Below are positions 22,690-34,504 of a stretch of DNA of 64,000 bases, piece after piece (position 1 is the first letter of the stretch; every line of letters starts with the position of its first letter). Source of the DNA: Lytechinus variegatus (lineage: Eukaryota > Echinodermata > Echinoidea > Temnopleuroida > Toxopneustidae); contig NC_054757.1 of assembly GCF_018143015.1 (NCBI RefSeq), forward strand, positions 22,087,785 through 22,151,784, given 5' to 3'. The notes under the pieces were generated by a model. That model saw only the letters and a list, made by a program, of their open reading frames with translations, was not told the origin of the DNA and did not search any database. The position numbers and the translations under genes were made by a program.

Positions 22690-23832
22690 ATGGCGGGAAC
22701 AACAAACGACACCTCGCCGTTGCAAGATGATTCCCAGGCGTTGTCGATTGATCTCTCCATCGCTACAGCTTCTCAGATCCTCTTTGGCATACTTGGGGTC
22801 TTGGGCAATGCCCTTTGCTTTGCTGTGTTGCGACGTCAGGCAAGGGATAACAACACCAACTGGCTCATCGTTACCCAATCCGCCATCGACTTTATCACCT
22901 CCCTCATCCTCATCATCAATACCATCCAAACAACTTGGTATCCTTTCTCGCCTCCTCATAAAGGAATAGGAGCGGAGTTATTCTGTCGTGTCTGGAACTC
23001 CAGAGTGGCGACCTTCAGCGGGTTTGCAATCTCCACCTTCAATTTGACGATCATCTCCCTCGAACGTTACGTCGCCGTCGTGCATCCGGTTCTCTACATG
23101 ACGCGATTGAAACGTCGAACGATTTATCTTATAGCAGCAGCGGCATGGCTAACCGCGCCGACGCTACAAATCATGTTCGCCGTCGTCTTGTTCGATTACG
23201 ATGAAGCATCGGCCAATGACTGTATCGTCGTACAGACAAGCGCGGCTTTCCCAATTGCTTCAGGTGTTGCCACTTTCCTTGTCGAGTTCTTTATGCCAGT
23301 TGTGATCATGGGATACTCTTTCGCTCGCATCACGGCCAAACTACGCACATTCAAGCGTGTCAGACCCGCGGCAGGCACCAACTCAGATGGGCCACCTCCA
23401 ACCTGCCAAAGCACTACAGATGAAGTACCAATGCAAGAGGCTCCAGGATCTCAAAGACTCACGACAGGAGGTCCGCAGTCCTCTGCGCCTCCTGGGAACA
23501 ACCAGAACCTCGATAACCCACGACCGGTAGCGAAGTCCTCGGCCGAAGAAGGACGAGATCTCCGACGGCGGAACATCACTATCACCCTCCTGATCGTCTT
23601 CGTGACGTACCTTGTTTGTTGGACACCTAACCAAGTCACATTCTTCGTCTATAACGTCTTCGGGGTTCCTCAGAACTACCTAGGCAGCAGCCTACACCTC
23701 TACACCACCATACTTGCTACTTTCAACATCTGCGTGAATCCGTTTGTCTATGCTTTTCGGTATAAGGCGTTCAAACAGGGTCTTAGTGCCGCTTTGTCAA
23801 GATTCACATGTATCCGATGTCTCCATGATTAA
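22690..23832 (+). CDS. Rhodopsin-like (class A) G protein-coupled receptor, intronless
   Basis: A single uninterrupted 380-residue frame with seven hydrophobic segments. Class A marks are all visible: GNAL at 39-42 (helix 1 Asn), Asp67 in helix 2, Cys99 and Cys178 for the extracellular disulphide, ERY at 125-127 in place of DRY, CWTP at 310-313 in helix 6, and NPFVY at 350-354 in helix 7. The N-terminus is short with an N-glycosylation site (NDT). Intracellular loop 3 (about 215-290) is long and rich in Ser, Pro, Gln and Gly. The C-terminal tail has Cys374 and Cys377, possible palmitoylation sites. The start is the first ATG in frame, with purine at -3 and G at +4. The receptor acts at the plasma membrane through G proteins; the ligand cannot be told from sequence, though a peptide or amine is plausible. 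Sea urchins carry many intronless receptors of this sort. Confidence 0.93.
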   Translation: MAGTTNDTSPLQDDSQALSIDLSIATASQILFGILGVLGNALCFAVLRRQARDNNTNWLIVTQSAIDFITSLILIINTIQTTWYPFSPPHKGIGAELFCRVWNSRVATFSGFAISTFNLTIISLERYVAVVHPVLYMTRLKRRTIYLIAAAAWLTAPTLQIMFAVVLFDYDEASANDCIVVQTSAAFPIASGVATFLVEFFMPVVIMGYSFARITAKLRTFKRVRPAAGTNSDGPPPTCQSTTDEVPMQEAPGSQRLTTGGPQSSAPPGNNQNLDNPRPVAKSSAEEGRDLRRRNITITLLIVFVTYLVCWTPNQVTFFVYNVFGVPQNYLGSSLHLYTTILATFNICVNPFVYAFRYKAFKQGLSAALSRFTCIRCLHD

Positions 23833-26800
23833 TGTAATTGTAAAAGTTGTTAAGTCAACAGAGGGTCCTGTTGGAAGCTTTATTCGACCCAAACTGTAAA
23901 GTTACTACGACCATTATCCATCGATGTCATAATTGAACTACTACGTGCTCATCTCTATGGCAAATGAGCTGATCATGATGACGGTGACACAGTTACGAGT
24001 TACGACCCATAATTTGTTCATTAGGACAAATATTATGTGTATTGAATTTGAGGAGATGGAGCTAGAAACATAATACATGTCCAATTGTTAATATTAGACC
24101 CACAATTAGTCACGTATTTGATAAAATGAAAAATTGCAATTGATTGATGGCCTCCTTCGTAAACAGCGGGTATTGGTTTAATACATTTTAGATTGATATG
24201 CATTTGACATTTTCACTCGATTGCTAAAAAGAGTACTTAGCAATCATAATTTATACACGTTTATACACGAGTCATTTAACATGTTTGATATTGAGTGCGC
24301 ATGTGTATTTGTTTACTGATCTACTTCTATATTGATCCAAATAAATATATGAATTCCAACAACTTAATATCCCCAAAAGGCAAATCATTACTCAGAGATA
24401 TTTTTGTCACTCGCCATTTTCATTGAAATTTGACTAAAATATTTTTGAGTATCGCTTATTTTCGGTCACATGAACATCCTTGCCTTTCAGTGGTATTTTT
24501 GTTATTTTCTTTAAAGATTAAATATCAAATAATTGGACTCTTGCACATTTGGTGATTAAATCAAGCTCTTCACTGATTTGATTCCCAGTGCTGGGGGTGC
24601 TTCAGCTGCGTGTATTATTTTCCATAGGCAGCACCCCCCACTATTCTGGAAGATGTGTAAAAATGAGAAAATGTAACCAAAATGACTTCCATTTTGTAGC
24701 AAACCTTTTTTTCGAATTTCTTAGGATCAATTTGATTTCCATTTTTTTTGGGGGGAGGCTTGTCAAATTTACATCAGCGCCCCAATCAAAAAATCGTTCC
24801 CAGGTCCCCGCACTATCGTTTCTGTCTTTTGCATTTACTGCCATTGATCTCCGTGCATTCATTGCTTTGTGAAAATCACTACTATACAAATACTACTAAT
24901 AAAAATATCAGAACTTTATCAGCTTAATAATAGTAATAACACTAATTTGTTTAGCGCAGAAACTGTGCATATATATTCTCCTACGCTGTAATTAAGAACT
25001 CCTGAAATACTTGGAAAAATAGGAAAGGGAACGGGAAAATGGTATGGAAATTAATGGAAAATGTTGTTTTTTTACAACTGATTCGAAGAACTTTTCAGTT
25101 TACTTGATCACTTGATTTTTCTCTTTTATATTAAAAATAAATCAACCTCTTTGCTGGAGGAATTGAACTTTCATCCAATTTCTTCTCAGGATATTTAATA
25201 TGTTCAATGATTAAAGGCTACAATGTGTACCTTCGATTTCAAGACCATCGTGACCAATTTTCAAAAAATCTAACCGTTTTTTATTATTTTTTTTAAATAT
25301 CTGAATCTCCTATACACAATTTTGATTGAAAATAATGTCGTATTTCGAGTGAGTTTACCAGCTCCTTTTCTCTCCCCCTCCTCTCTCCCTCTCCCCCTCT
25401 CCCTCTCCCTCCTTTCTCTCCTCCAAACTTATACTAATTTTCCCAAGCTTTTTTTTTTCAATTTCCGTCTTCCCTCTTTCACCCTTTCCCGGCCGCCTTC
25501 CCTTTCCCATATATACATGTACATCGGTTGTGTCAATTTAGTCCTGGTTGACCTAAATAATTCTTTATTTTTTTCGATCTTTTATAATTATACACCATGG
25601 TATAAATTTTGTCTGTTTGAGAAACCATAGATACGGTGTCTTAATTATGTATGCACCTGTATCTGCTTACATCATGTACATCGCTCTTCATTTTTCATTC
25701 GATCCGAGGCAAACACGAGCTGTCAATCTATTCATCATTAATACGCTGAGTGAAATATTATGATTAAAAGTCACCCTGAAAGAAAACAAAAATCATTATT
25801 CGCTAGTTTTTACCGATCATTTTGTTAAAAGGACCTAAATTCCAAAGACGAAAATAATTTCTGTAGGCAATTAAAAATCATTCGTTATAAAGAAACGAAT
25901 GTTATTCACATTTTCTTTTACCGATATTTGTTAGATGAAGTGAGTTCCAAGGATGAAGAAGAGGAAAATCAAATAAATCGACAAATTAAAGCGTTATACA
26001 CTTTGAAAAGCGACAAAAAGCGATTTACCTTGGATCGCAGCTAACGATTGAAAACTCCAATATTTCATTTAAAGAAAAATAGGAACTGTCATTTCTCCTT
26101 TAAAGGCGAAGTAATTGATCGACTCAACGTTGCTTCTATATTTTATAAGCTTCAAACGAAGGAGCTAGGGGACCAATGAATATCATTTCCTTTTATAAAA
26201 TTATAAGGTCGCTCGACTATACTTAATTCGAAGGTTTCCTATTGTTACACATAGAATGGACATTATTGACACGTATATAGATAGCATGCGGTGAAATTAA
26301 TTGTGCTAAAATACTCGCCACTTTCATCATTATACTCTTGTTGAAGGTACTGAAATCGTATATGAAAGAACTCACTCATTTTCATTCCTGTTGATAAAAA
26401 TCAATACCTTTTTGTCAAATAAATTATATATATCCATTTCTTGATATGGCAAAGAGTACATAATGGATAAGTGAAAGTGGCTATAATGTTTCACGAACTT
26501 TTAAAGTATCAAAAGAGTTGGAGTAATTATGTGTTGAAAATATTGATGCATTATTATCTGGGCATTATAGTGGCTCCAGAAATAAATTTCTCTTTCTCCA
26601 TATCATCATTAGATGATATTAGAGCGAGGGAGCTATAGGCAACCAACCATCTATTTGAAACATAATTCGTAGAAAAACAGCGGCGAGCGAATACTTCATT
26701 TACCCGTATAGATTGTAAATGTCTATCTTTTTTACTGTCCTCTTAATGTGTTGGACAAAAAGCTCTTGAATTATGCATTCATGTTTTTTTTTTATAATCA

Positions 26801-27380
26801 CTGATGAAAGAGCGAGAAAGAGAGAGGAGGTATAACATACTCGTTCTTCCCTCTTCATATATGCTTTCCAAACATAAAATACCCTTTTTAAAGTTAGAAA
26901 TAAGTAACATTAATGTGCTAAATGGCAGCTTGTCACTTTCATTTGAGCCTTGCCAAAAATATCGTAAGATGAAAAACAGCCCACGCGTATTATGGATTTT
27001 TCAATGTCACAAATTTGTACAGCGGCATACACACACACTCACGCACCTTCACGTTCTCCCTCACATACTGTTAAAGGTCAAGTATGCTATAGATAGACCT
27101 AGCTTAGAGTCAATGTGGATTATTTTTTATGTAAAATGATTTTTTCAAAAACCTGATTCAAATAAAGCGCTTGTTTGAAAATGTATAAAAGGAAAATTGC
27201 ATTTCGTCAGTTAACTGTGTATAATGTGGGTTGTTTATGAATAAGTAAAAGGCGTTCATAATAATGCTTAATTTTCACAAAATCTGATGTTTTTTTTCAC
27301 CGATTCAATAAAATAATCCCCCTCCTCCCACACGATAGTGATGAATATGTACATGAATGTACACATGAGTATGTACGAAT
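23833..27380. other. Intergenic stretch without recognised gene
   Basis: About 3.5 kb of AT-rich DNA with a CT-rich run at 25365-25420 and a small C-rich fragment at 24595-24800. AATAAA at 24340 is a possible polyadenylation signal for the GPCR. No exon or delimitable transposon was recognised. Confidence 0.45.
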
Positions 27381-27382
27381 TA

Positions 27383-27650
27383 CGGGCGCGTCGTGGTCTA
27401 GTGGTTCTGACTCTCGTCTTTCAAACAGAGGGTCGTGGGTTCGAATCCTAACCATGGCGTGTTTTCCTTCAGCAAGAAATTTATCCGCAATGTGCTGCAC
27501 TCGACCCAGGTGAGGTGAATAGGTACCCGGCAGGATTAATTCCTTGCATGCGCTGAGAACCGGTGATGGTAGCTCGCAAGTCGGGGTAATAATAGCAGCG
27601 CTTTGTATCCTCAGGCAAAGAGCGCTTTATAAATACCGCTATTATTATTG
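27383..27650 (+). mobile_element. tRNA-derived SINE, full-looking copy
   Basis: The promoter head has TAGTGGTTCTGA (A-box-like, 27399) and GGTTCGAATCC (B box, 27438). The body contains CACCCAGGTG, GTACCCGGCAGGAT and GAGCGCTTTATAAATACC, and it ends in a short ATT repeat. The 5' end GGGCGCGTCGTGGTC is typical of tRNA-derived families. The 366-507 fragment is the same family. Confidence 0.8.
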
Positions 27651-28020
27651 TTTTGTATGTTTGTGGAGGAGATAAACATTTCGTTTAATGAACATACATA
27701 GTTATTTATAACATATATTGAAATAAGATTGCGATGATATAATTTACGATGCTGCCTGCTTTATCCAATTAAGTTAAGACCATGTAAAGTAGACTGTAAT
27801 TTTGATATGCACTTTGTGTTATTCAATTAAAACGTTTGCCGAAATAGGAGGGAAAACACTGTCAATTGAATTTAGGGAAAATCAATACTTCGATTCCATT
27901 GTTTCATGCATAATGTACACGTAAGATTCTCAAACACGCAGGAATTATAGACAAATACTGTTCTTTCTTCGATATCGAATACAAAAAGGTGAAAAGGGTA
28001 AGACTTAATGCATTTGCCGC

Positions 28021-28324
28021 ATACTTACGCATGACACAAATATTTATTTTCATGCTCCCAGCCAGACGATGTATGTTTAGTTGGAATAAAGCAATCTTTT
28101 TTGTATTGTTTCACTATTTTGCAAGGTATTGTGTGAATGTTTTGAAGAGACGGAATTAGACAACTGAAAGAAATACTTGTACATGACACAAATATTTATT
28201 TTCATGCTCCCAGCCAGACGATATTATGTTTAGTTGGAATAAAGCAATCTTTTTTGTATTGTTTCACTATTTTGCAAGGTATTGTGTGATTAATGTTTTG
28301 AAGAGACGGAATTAGGCAACTATA
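28021..28324. repeat. 152-bp tandem duplication, third unit cut off by a LINE
   Basis: ATGACACAAATATTTATTTT recurs at 28031 and 28183, and the units share CCCAGCCAGACGAT and TTGCAAGGTATTGTGTG. A third partial unit (GAAAGAAACACTTGTACATG onward) appears at 29311-29370, after the LINE. The LINE therefore inserted into a pre-existing array. Confidence 0.8.
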
Positions 28325-28329
28325 TATAT

Positions 28330-29308
28330 ATATATATATATATGATTATATATGTAAGTTATCTTCTCGTAACACTGGCATTTTGAATAAACTAAATTTT
28401 TTTTTCCTGATCACATTTTAAAAACATTATATTCTACACTTGTTCTATCCCATATTGGCCTGGGGTAATTGCAATACAACCTTAATTGATAAAATATTCA
28501 CGATACAAAAACGAGCAATTAGAGTGGTTAATCAAGTTGGTTTTTATTCCCATACAAACCCATTATTTTTCCAAAATAAAGTACTCAAAATTTCTGATAT
28601 ATATGCATTTCAAGTTGGTATATTTATGTTTCAGCTTTCAAGAGGTGAATTGCCTGATACATTTGTTTCTATGTTTCAAAGGAACAATCTAATCCACACA
28701 TATCCCACCCGGCTAAGTGACTCCTATCACCTTCCGCGTACTCGCACTCTCCTTGCTCAAAGAACAATCGCATTTGAAGGGCCCAGGTTTTGGAACGATC
28801 TTCCCCATGATATGGTACAGAGTGCCTCACTTAATATATTCAAACGTAAATTGAAAGCGATGCTTATCAATTCTTATAATTTCCCTTTGTAAACTTTTAT
28901 ATTCATGTACTTTGTTAATACGCTCTGGCTGAGTAATGAGTAATAAATAATAGTGATAGAGTGGCGGACTCTTTTTTACTTATTTATTTTATTACTTCTT
29001 TGTATTCCTTACACAATCGTCATATTTTGGCATTACTTTGTTATAATCAATTTCTTACCTGTCCTCTCCTCATTAAGACCGAATTTTTTTCTGGATCCTG
29101 CAGACTTAACAAGCCTTGCTTTTTTATGCAGGTTCCCTCATATTTCATTCCTTTTATTTGTCTTTAATTCCAATCGCTATTCTCTTTAATTTGAATTCAT
29201 TGTTATGCCTTGTCTGATTTGTATTCTCATGAGTTTTCTGATATTGTTTTCAAATTTTGTTTGTACTTGTGAAATATGTAAAATAAAGTCAAATCAAATC
29301 AAATCAAA
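28330..29308 (+). mobile_element. 5'-truncated CR1/L2-group LINE
   Basis: An open frame at 28440-28889 encodes the C-terminal part of a non-LTR retrotransposon polyprotein: ILAWGNCNTTLIDKIFTIQK, then a stretch ending FEGPRFWNDLPHDM and LKAMLINSY. The upstream TLYSTLVLSHI motif is in another frame, so the copy has at least one frame change near 28450. The 3' untranslated part contains a hairpin (29093-29136) and ends in repeated AAATC units (29284-29308), the simple-repeat tail used by this group. Reverse transcriptase and endonuclease domains are missing. Confidence 0.85.
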
Positions 29309-29519
29309 CTGAAAGAAACACTTGTACATGACACAAATATTTATTTTCATGGTCCAGCCAGACCGTATTAAAGCACTAAAAGAAAATCGCGGAGAATGTC
29401 CATGGTTTTGTACTTTTTTTATATTTTTTACATGTTAGTGTTTTTAATGATGTAATTCTTGACAAAAGAACACTGACAAGAAATAACTCCCACACCATCA
29501 TCACCGTCGTTGTATGTAG

Positions 29520-29574
29520 TTATCGTCATTGTTTTCATCATCGTGCACATCACCGTCAAAATCATTTCCATCGG

Positions 29575-29613
<39 letters not shown>

Positions 29614-29715
29614 GAAGATCATCATCACCATCATCATCATCATTATCATGACCACCACCATCGGCATCATCACCACTATCATAATCATCATCATCATCAT
29701 CATCACCACCAACTA
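29520..29715. repeat. ATC/CAT microsatellite
   Basis: An imperfect (ATC)n tract with CACCAC interruptions. Long His/Asp/Met/Ile-rich open frames on both strands are by-products of the trinucleotide repeat. Confidence 0.9.
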
Positions 29716-30363
29716 CAATTCTCAAAGTGTTACGCCTGCGGATGCAGTCTACAGGGCAAGAAGCAAGCTGTCGTTTTCGGGAAGTAGTCCCCCTATTGTT
29801 TGCTGATATCTTATTTCTCAATTTTTTGTTTCATAATGTATCTAAATAATTTTTTTTCTTTCATAGAAAAAACGGAATGAACATACAAGAAATAATAAAA
29901 AAGTAATAAAAAATAATAATAATAGATAAAATTGTTACCCTACCTTTCATACAGTGAGTGGCAAAAATAGTCAATCATGACTTATTGCCAAATAAAAATA
30001 AGGAATGGAATGGAATGACTAAAGGGCAAGGACACCTTCATCTTTATAAATGAGAATCTGACAAAGAAGCGAACCCATGCAGTTCTGGAAGAAAATTTAG
30101 CCACAAATACGTTTGAAGAGTTTAAACACAAGACGGGAAAATCATGGCCATAGGAATAGACTCCTAGAAATTACCGTTGCAACATAACTACGTCATGAAA
30201 CTTACCTCAATGTAATCAACATTGATTTTGCACACAGGCTAGTCGAAGAGATGTTCTTTTATGAATTTCTCTTTAATGAATTGCTAAATTTTGTGGTGAA
30301 TAGTTGTCTACTTGAAATAGATCTAGAGAGTAGAGTACATCTAGACCAACTCACTTCCATTAA

Positions 30364-31341
30364 AGGGACGGTCTGGGCTGAAAGTATTTATAGCTTAATA
30401 AATTAACTGAGCAAAATGCTGAAAATTTCATCAAAATCGGATAACAAATAACAAAGTTATTGAATTTTTAAGTTAAAGGACAAGTCCACCCCAACAAAAA
30501 CTTGATTTGAATAAAAAGAGAAAAATTCAACAAGCATAACACTGAAACTTTCATCAAAATCGGATGTAAAATAAGAAAGTTATGGCATTTTAAATTTTCG
30601 CTTATTTTCAACAAAAAAAGTTATATGAACGAGCCAGTTACATCCAAATGAGAGAGTTGATGACGTCACTCACTCACTATTTCTTTTGTAATTTATTATA
30701 TGAAATATGAAATATTTTCATTTTCTCGTCATTGTCACGTGGAATGAAGTTTCATTCCTCCCTGAACACATGGAATTCCATTATTTTAACATTTTGTGCT
30801 TCAGGCAAGGAGGTCCTAATCGTCAAATTCGTAAAAATTGAAATATTGTATAATTCAAACAATAAAAAACAAAAGAAATAGTGAGTGAGTGACATCATCG
30901 ACTCTCTCATTTGGATGTAACTGGCTCGTTCATATAACTATTTTGTTGAAAATAAGCGAAACTTTGAAATGTCATAACTTTCTTATTTTACATCCGATTT
31001 TGATGAAATTTTCAGCATTGTGCTTGTCTGATTTTCTCTATTGATTCAAATCAACATTTTTCTGGGGTGGACTTGACCTTTAAGCAATATTTTGTTAAAA
31101 CATGAAATAATAAAAAAAATGTGATTTTATGTAACAAGATAAGAAAACGGAAATTGGAGATGTGACATCATCAGCCCACCTAATGAATATTCATGACGAC
31201 TGTTTTCACAAAATAATGCTAAATTTTAAACTTCAATAACTTCATTTATTTGTTACCCGATTTTAATGAAATTTTCGGCATTTTGCTCAGTGAATTCTAC
31301 TCTATGTATTAAGACATATTTTTTCAGCCGGGACCATCCCT
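30364..31341. mobile_element. TTAA-flanked MITE, family C, carrying a nested family A copy
   Basis: The left tip AGGGACGGTCTGGGCTG follows TTAA (30360-30363); the right tip CAGCCGGGACCATCCCT is followed by TTAG, a likely one-base decay. The arms contain TTTCATCAAAATCGGATAAC and its inverse. Element A is inserted in its left arm. Confidence 0.75.
30477..31079. mobile_element. TTAA-flanked MITE, family A, copy 4 (nested)
   Basis: TTAA lies at 30473-30476 and 31080-31083. The tips are AGGACAAGTCCACC and GGTGGACTTGACCT. Removing it together with one TTAA restores the family C arm (TTTTTAAG joined to CAATATTTTG), which fixes the boundaries. Confidence 0.85.
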
Positions 31342-31527
31342 TTAGGGGAATATATTTTGTATAGATCTACATTTACTGAGTCTATATCTATAAGATGTGT
31401 TAGACTGTGATTAAGATCTATATAGTAGGTAAATTAAATTCACATATACCCTTTCAATATTTACTGTGATATATCATATTGTTCCAACTTTAAATTAGTG
31501 GACATCTTGTTTGATCATTGCTCAAGG

Positions 31528-32650
31528 CAGGAGCTAATTTGAAATGGGGGCACAGGGAAAAAGGGCATCGCTTTTGAAAAGGGCTATGATAAACATGGCC
31601 GTATGCAGAAATATGCTTAGGGGCAGCGCGCGTATTTTTTTTTGGAAAAACCGAGCTTTTCATTGAGGCGTTTTGGCATTTTGAAATAGAGGGATTTTGT
31701 GCATACTTAATATGGTGATTTTTTGTTTAAAATCTGCAGTAAAATAATGTGAGTTTTCAAGACTTATGACACTTAAGGTATGTAGGATTATTTTTTTTTA
31801 CAAGTTATATATTAATTCATTGTGCAGGAAGGAGAACGGCGCGAAAGAAAGAAACCGGGCGTTCATCTGGCATGAAAAGAGTGCTTTTTCAGGAAAACTT
31901 GTCTGATAAAAAGAACAAGCAGTATAAGAAGGCAAGTTAAGGGGCACTCGTTAACACATAACAGGTCTTTCTCGTGTGAAAGTGGCACATAAAACGTTCG
32001 TGAGGGGGCACTCAGTTTTCTTAGGTAAAATGGGGGTACTGATACGAGAAATTGCGCCTATTAGAAGGCAAAGAGGCACTTGCTAACGGCATAATCTCAG
32101 GTGAAAGGGGCACAGAACACGTTCGTGAGGGGAAGGGGGGGGGAGCACTCAGCTTTCTTAGGTTAAAGGGTCATAATACGAGAAACTGCACCCATTAGAA
32201 GGTAAAGGGGCACTTGCTAACGGCATAATCTCAGGTGCAATAGAACACGTTCGTGGGGGCACTTTTTGTAGAAAGGGGTACTGATACTAGAAAGGGCACC
32301 TATGATAAGGCAAGGGAGCACTTGCCCAGACATTCTGAGAGGAAAGATGCACAGAACCCGTCCGTGAGGGGGATGGGGGGGTTACAATTTGGCACTGATA
32401 CATATCGCACTTGCTCAGACATAAAACGGGTACTTCTTAGATGAAAAGGGCACAGAACATGTCCATGGGGGGATTTTGGGGGGAGGGTGGCACTTTTTAA
32501 GGGCTCTTGGTAACACCTAAACGGGCCCTCTTCCAAAGGGGTGTAGTACACGTGAGGGGGCATTTTACTTGCCTAATAAGGGCACTTTTTAAGTGTTTGA
32601 AAAAGTGGGGGCACTGTGCCCCCACCCCCCTCCCAGGATCGCCACCCCTG
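31528..32650. mobile_element. hAT-like element with internal tandem GGGGCAC repeats
   Basis: GCTCAAGG and GCTCAAGA (31520-31527, 32651-32658) match at 7 of 8 bases. The tips are CAGGAGC on the left and, inverted, CAGGGGTGGCGATCC on the right. The interior repeats a unit with ACTTGCTAACGGCATAATCT, AAAGGGGCACAGAACACG and TTCGTGAGGGGG at least four times. No transposase was recognised. Confidence 0.65.
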
Positions 32651-33300
32651 GCTCAAGAACGATCTAGTTCTGCGTTTTAATTATTACGTTCATTTATTAT
32701 GGGGTGCACTCTCTTGTACATATCTTTTACCTTGCACCACATTGAGAGTTATTTTTAATCTACTTAGAGTGACATCAATATTCCACGCAAGTCTTAACAC
32801 AGTTATTAATAATGGTTAAATACCCATGTTCTATTTGCAGTAAGTCGGTTAAAAAATAGCAAAAGGCATTAGTATATGTTTAATGGTCGCAAATGGGTGC
32901 ATATTATCTTGTGGACGGGTCTTGAAAAAGAAATATGATTCAGATGTACTCTTTGAAAACTGGCTATGTCCTATGTGCTTGATGCAACAGCGACCCTTAA
33001 AAAAAATGTAGATGAAGTAAAAAGAACATCAAAATAAAATGCAGTGAGATGTTACATGTACGCGTATTAACAGCAGCTCACTGTTCGTTGGTATATTGTA
33101 TAGGAAAACTTATAGTCATTTAGAATTCTTTAAAAGTGTTGAACGTAATCTCGAGAAAGTATATGCAAAGTCGTGCAATACATGTATTATTATACTTGGG
33201 GTTTTAACTATAACATGTTAACTGATTATAATCTGCCAGAAAAAGTATTTTTAAAGATCTATGTGATGACCGAGCAGATGACATAGGTTATATCTCGGTT

Positions 33301-33516
33301 GCACTTCGTAATTCCGAAGGTTCGAAATTCCTAAACACGTAAATTGCCTATACGACGATGTACGTTAATCTGAAAACGTAAAAGGGTTCGTTAATCCGAA
33401 CATTTGTGGCGTTATTCCGAAGGTTCGTTAATCCGAAAACGAAATGAGGTTCGTTAATCATTTCGTCGTCGGAATAACGAACATTCGGAATAACGAATCT
33501 TCGGAATTACGAATGT
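33301..33516. mobile_element. MITE with GTTCGTTAATCCGAA repeats
   Basis: The tips GCACTTCGTAATTCCGAAG and the inverted ACATTCGTAATTCCGAAG match in their last 16 bases. Inside, TTCGTTAATCCGAA and GTTATTCCGAA recur in direct and inverted order, so nearly the whole element is self-complementary. Confidence 0.65.
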
Positions 33517-33632
33517 ATGCGTATATCTCAACCCACGAGCGTTACGCCTAACATTTAATCACCATGATCACTTAATGATTTATTCACTAAGTGTCATTAA
33601 ATCAGGAGTACAAATAACAGGTTTAAGTGATC

Positions 33633-33887
33633 CAGGGGCGGAAATCTCTCCAAAAAGGCAAGGGGGACAAGGGGCTGGAAGATTTGAAAAGCAAAAAAAA
33701 AAGGTTATTATCCCAAAAGTAAGGTCATCTCGGCCTAAAATACATGTTTTATATCGATTTTGAATGATAAATTTCTTACCATCGTAAAAGACCACAAATA
33801 GTAGGGGGACATTTTATATTGTGTCCCCCTACTATTTTGAGTAGGGGGGAAATGTCCCCCCTGCCCCCCCTTGAATTTCCGCCCATG
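33633..33887. mobile_element. hAT-like MITE with CAGGGGCGGAAAT ends
   Basis: A perfect 8-bp duplication AAGTGATC (33625-33632, 33888-33895) flanks tips CAGGGGCGGAAAT and, inverted, CATGGGCGGAAAT. The interior has GTAGGGGGACA and its inverse. Confidence 0.85.
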
Positions 33888-33929
33888 AAGTGATCACTAT
33901 AAATATTAACCTCTCTCACCAAACATAAG

Positions 33930-34470
33930 CAAATTTCACTCGTTCAAACATTCAGATTTTGACACATTTATTAGCAACATTGACTGGAAAGAATTTCATT
34001 CATCTGGTCAGGATGTAGAAAAATTATGGTGTTGTTTTAGAAGTACTCTGTTGGAAATGTGTGATAGGCATGCCCCATTTATATCAATGCGTCTTAAGCA
34101 AAGAGGTGTACCGTGGATTAATGATGAATATCTGATCTATAGCACGAGAAAGGGATTGCTGTCGAAAACAATACCGGAAAAAAATAATATCTTGGCGACA
34201 AAAATGTCAGCATTTTCAAAATAGAGCAAAAATTTTGAATAAGTTTTTGAAAAATAATTACTATCAGAGTGAATTTCAGAACTGAGGTAATATCTAGAAA
34301 AATTTTAGAAATATTTCATAACTTATAAACCGAAAGAAAATAAGAAAGAAAATAATGATATCAAACTTACAATGGGAAATGAACAGATACTTACCAAAAA
34401 AATAGCGAATGTTTTAAACAAAGCCTTTAATGAAGTACGACTAAGATTGCAGACCCCTATACGGTTGATG
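33930..34470 (+). mobile_element. LINE fragment (linker between endonuclease and reverse transcriptase)
   Basis: From about 33955 the plus strand reads FDTFISNIDWKEFH, then LWCCFRSTLLEMCDRHAPF, then GVPWINDEY. This D-HAP...PW pattern is typical of the region just upstream of reverse transcriptase in CR1/L2-type LINEs. The frame then decays; a later piece ends KIANVLNKAFNE. Neither endonuclease nor reverse transcriptase is present. Confidence 0.65.
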
Positions 34471-34504
34471 CATTAAGTAGTTTACAACTAAACATGTCTA
34501 TATA

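Noticed and set aside
22675-22959. Minus-strand open frames opposite the GPCR
   Set aside because: They are shadows of the receptor coding sequence; the plus-strand frame has all receptor motifs.
29428-29821. Long open frames rich in Met, Asp, His or Ile on both strands
   Set aside because: They are translations of the ATC microsatellite. The same holds for 35599-35989, 36636-37010 and 48096-48480.
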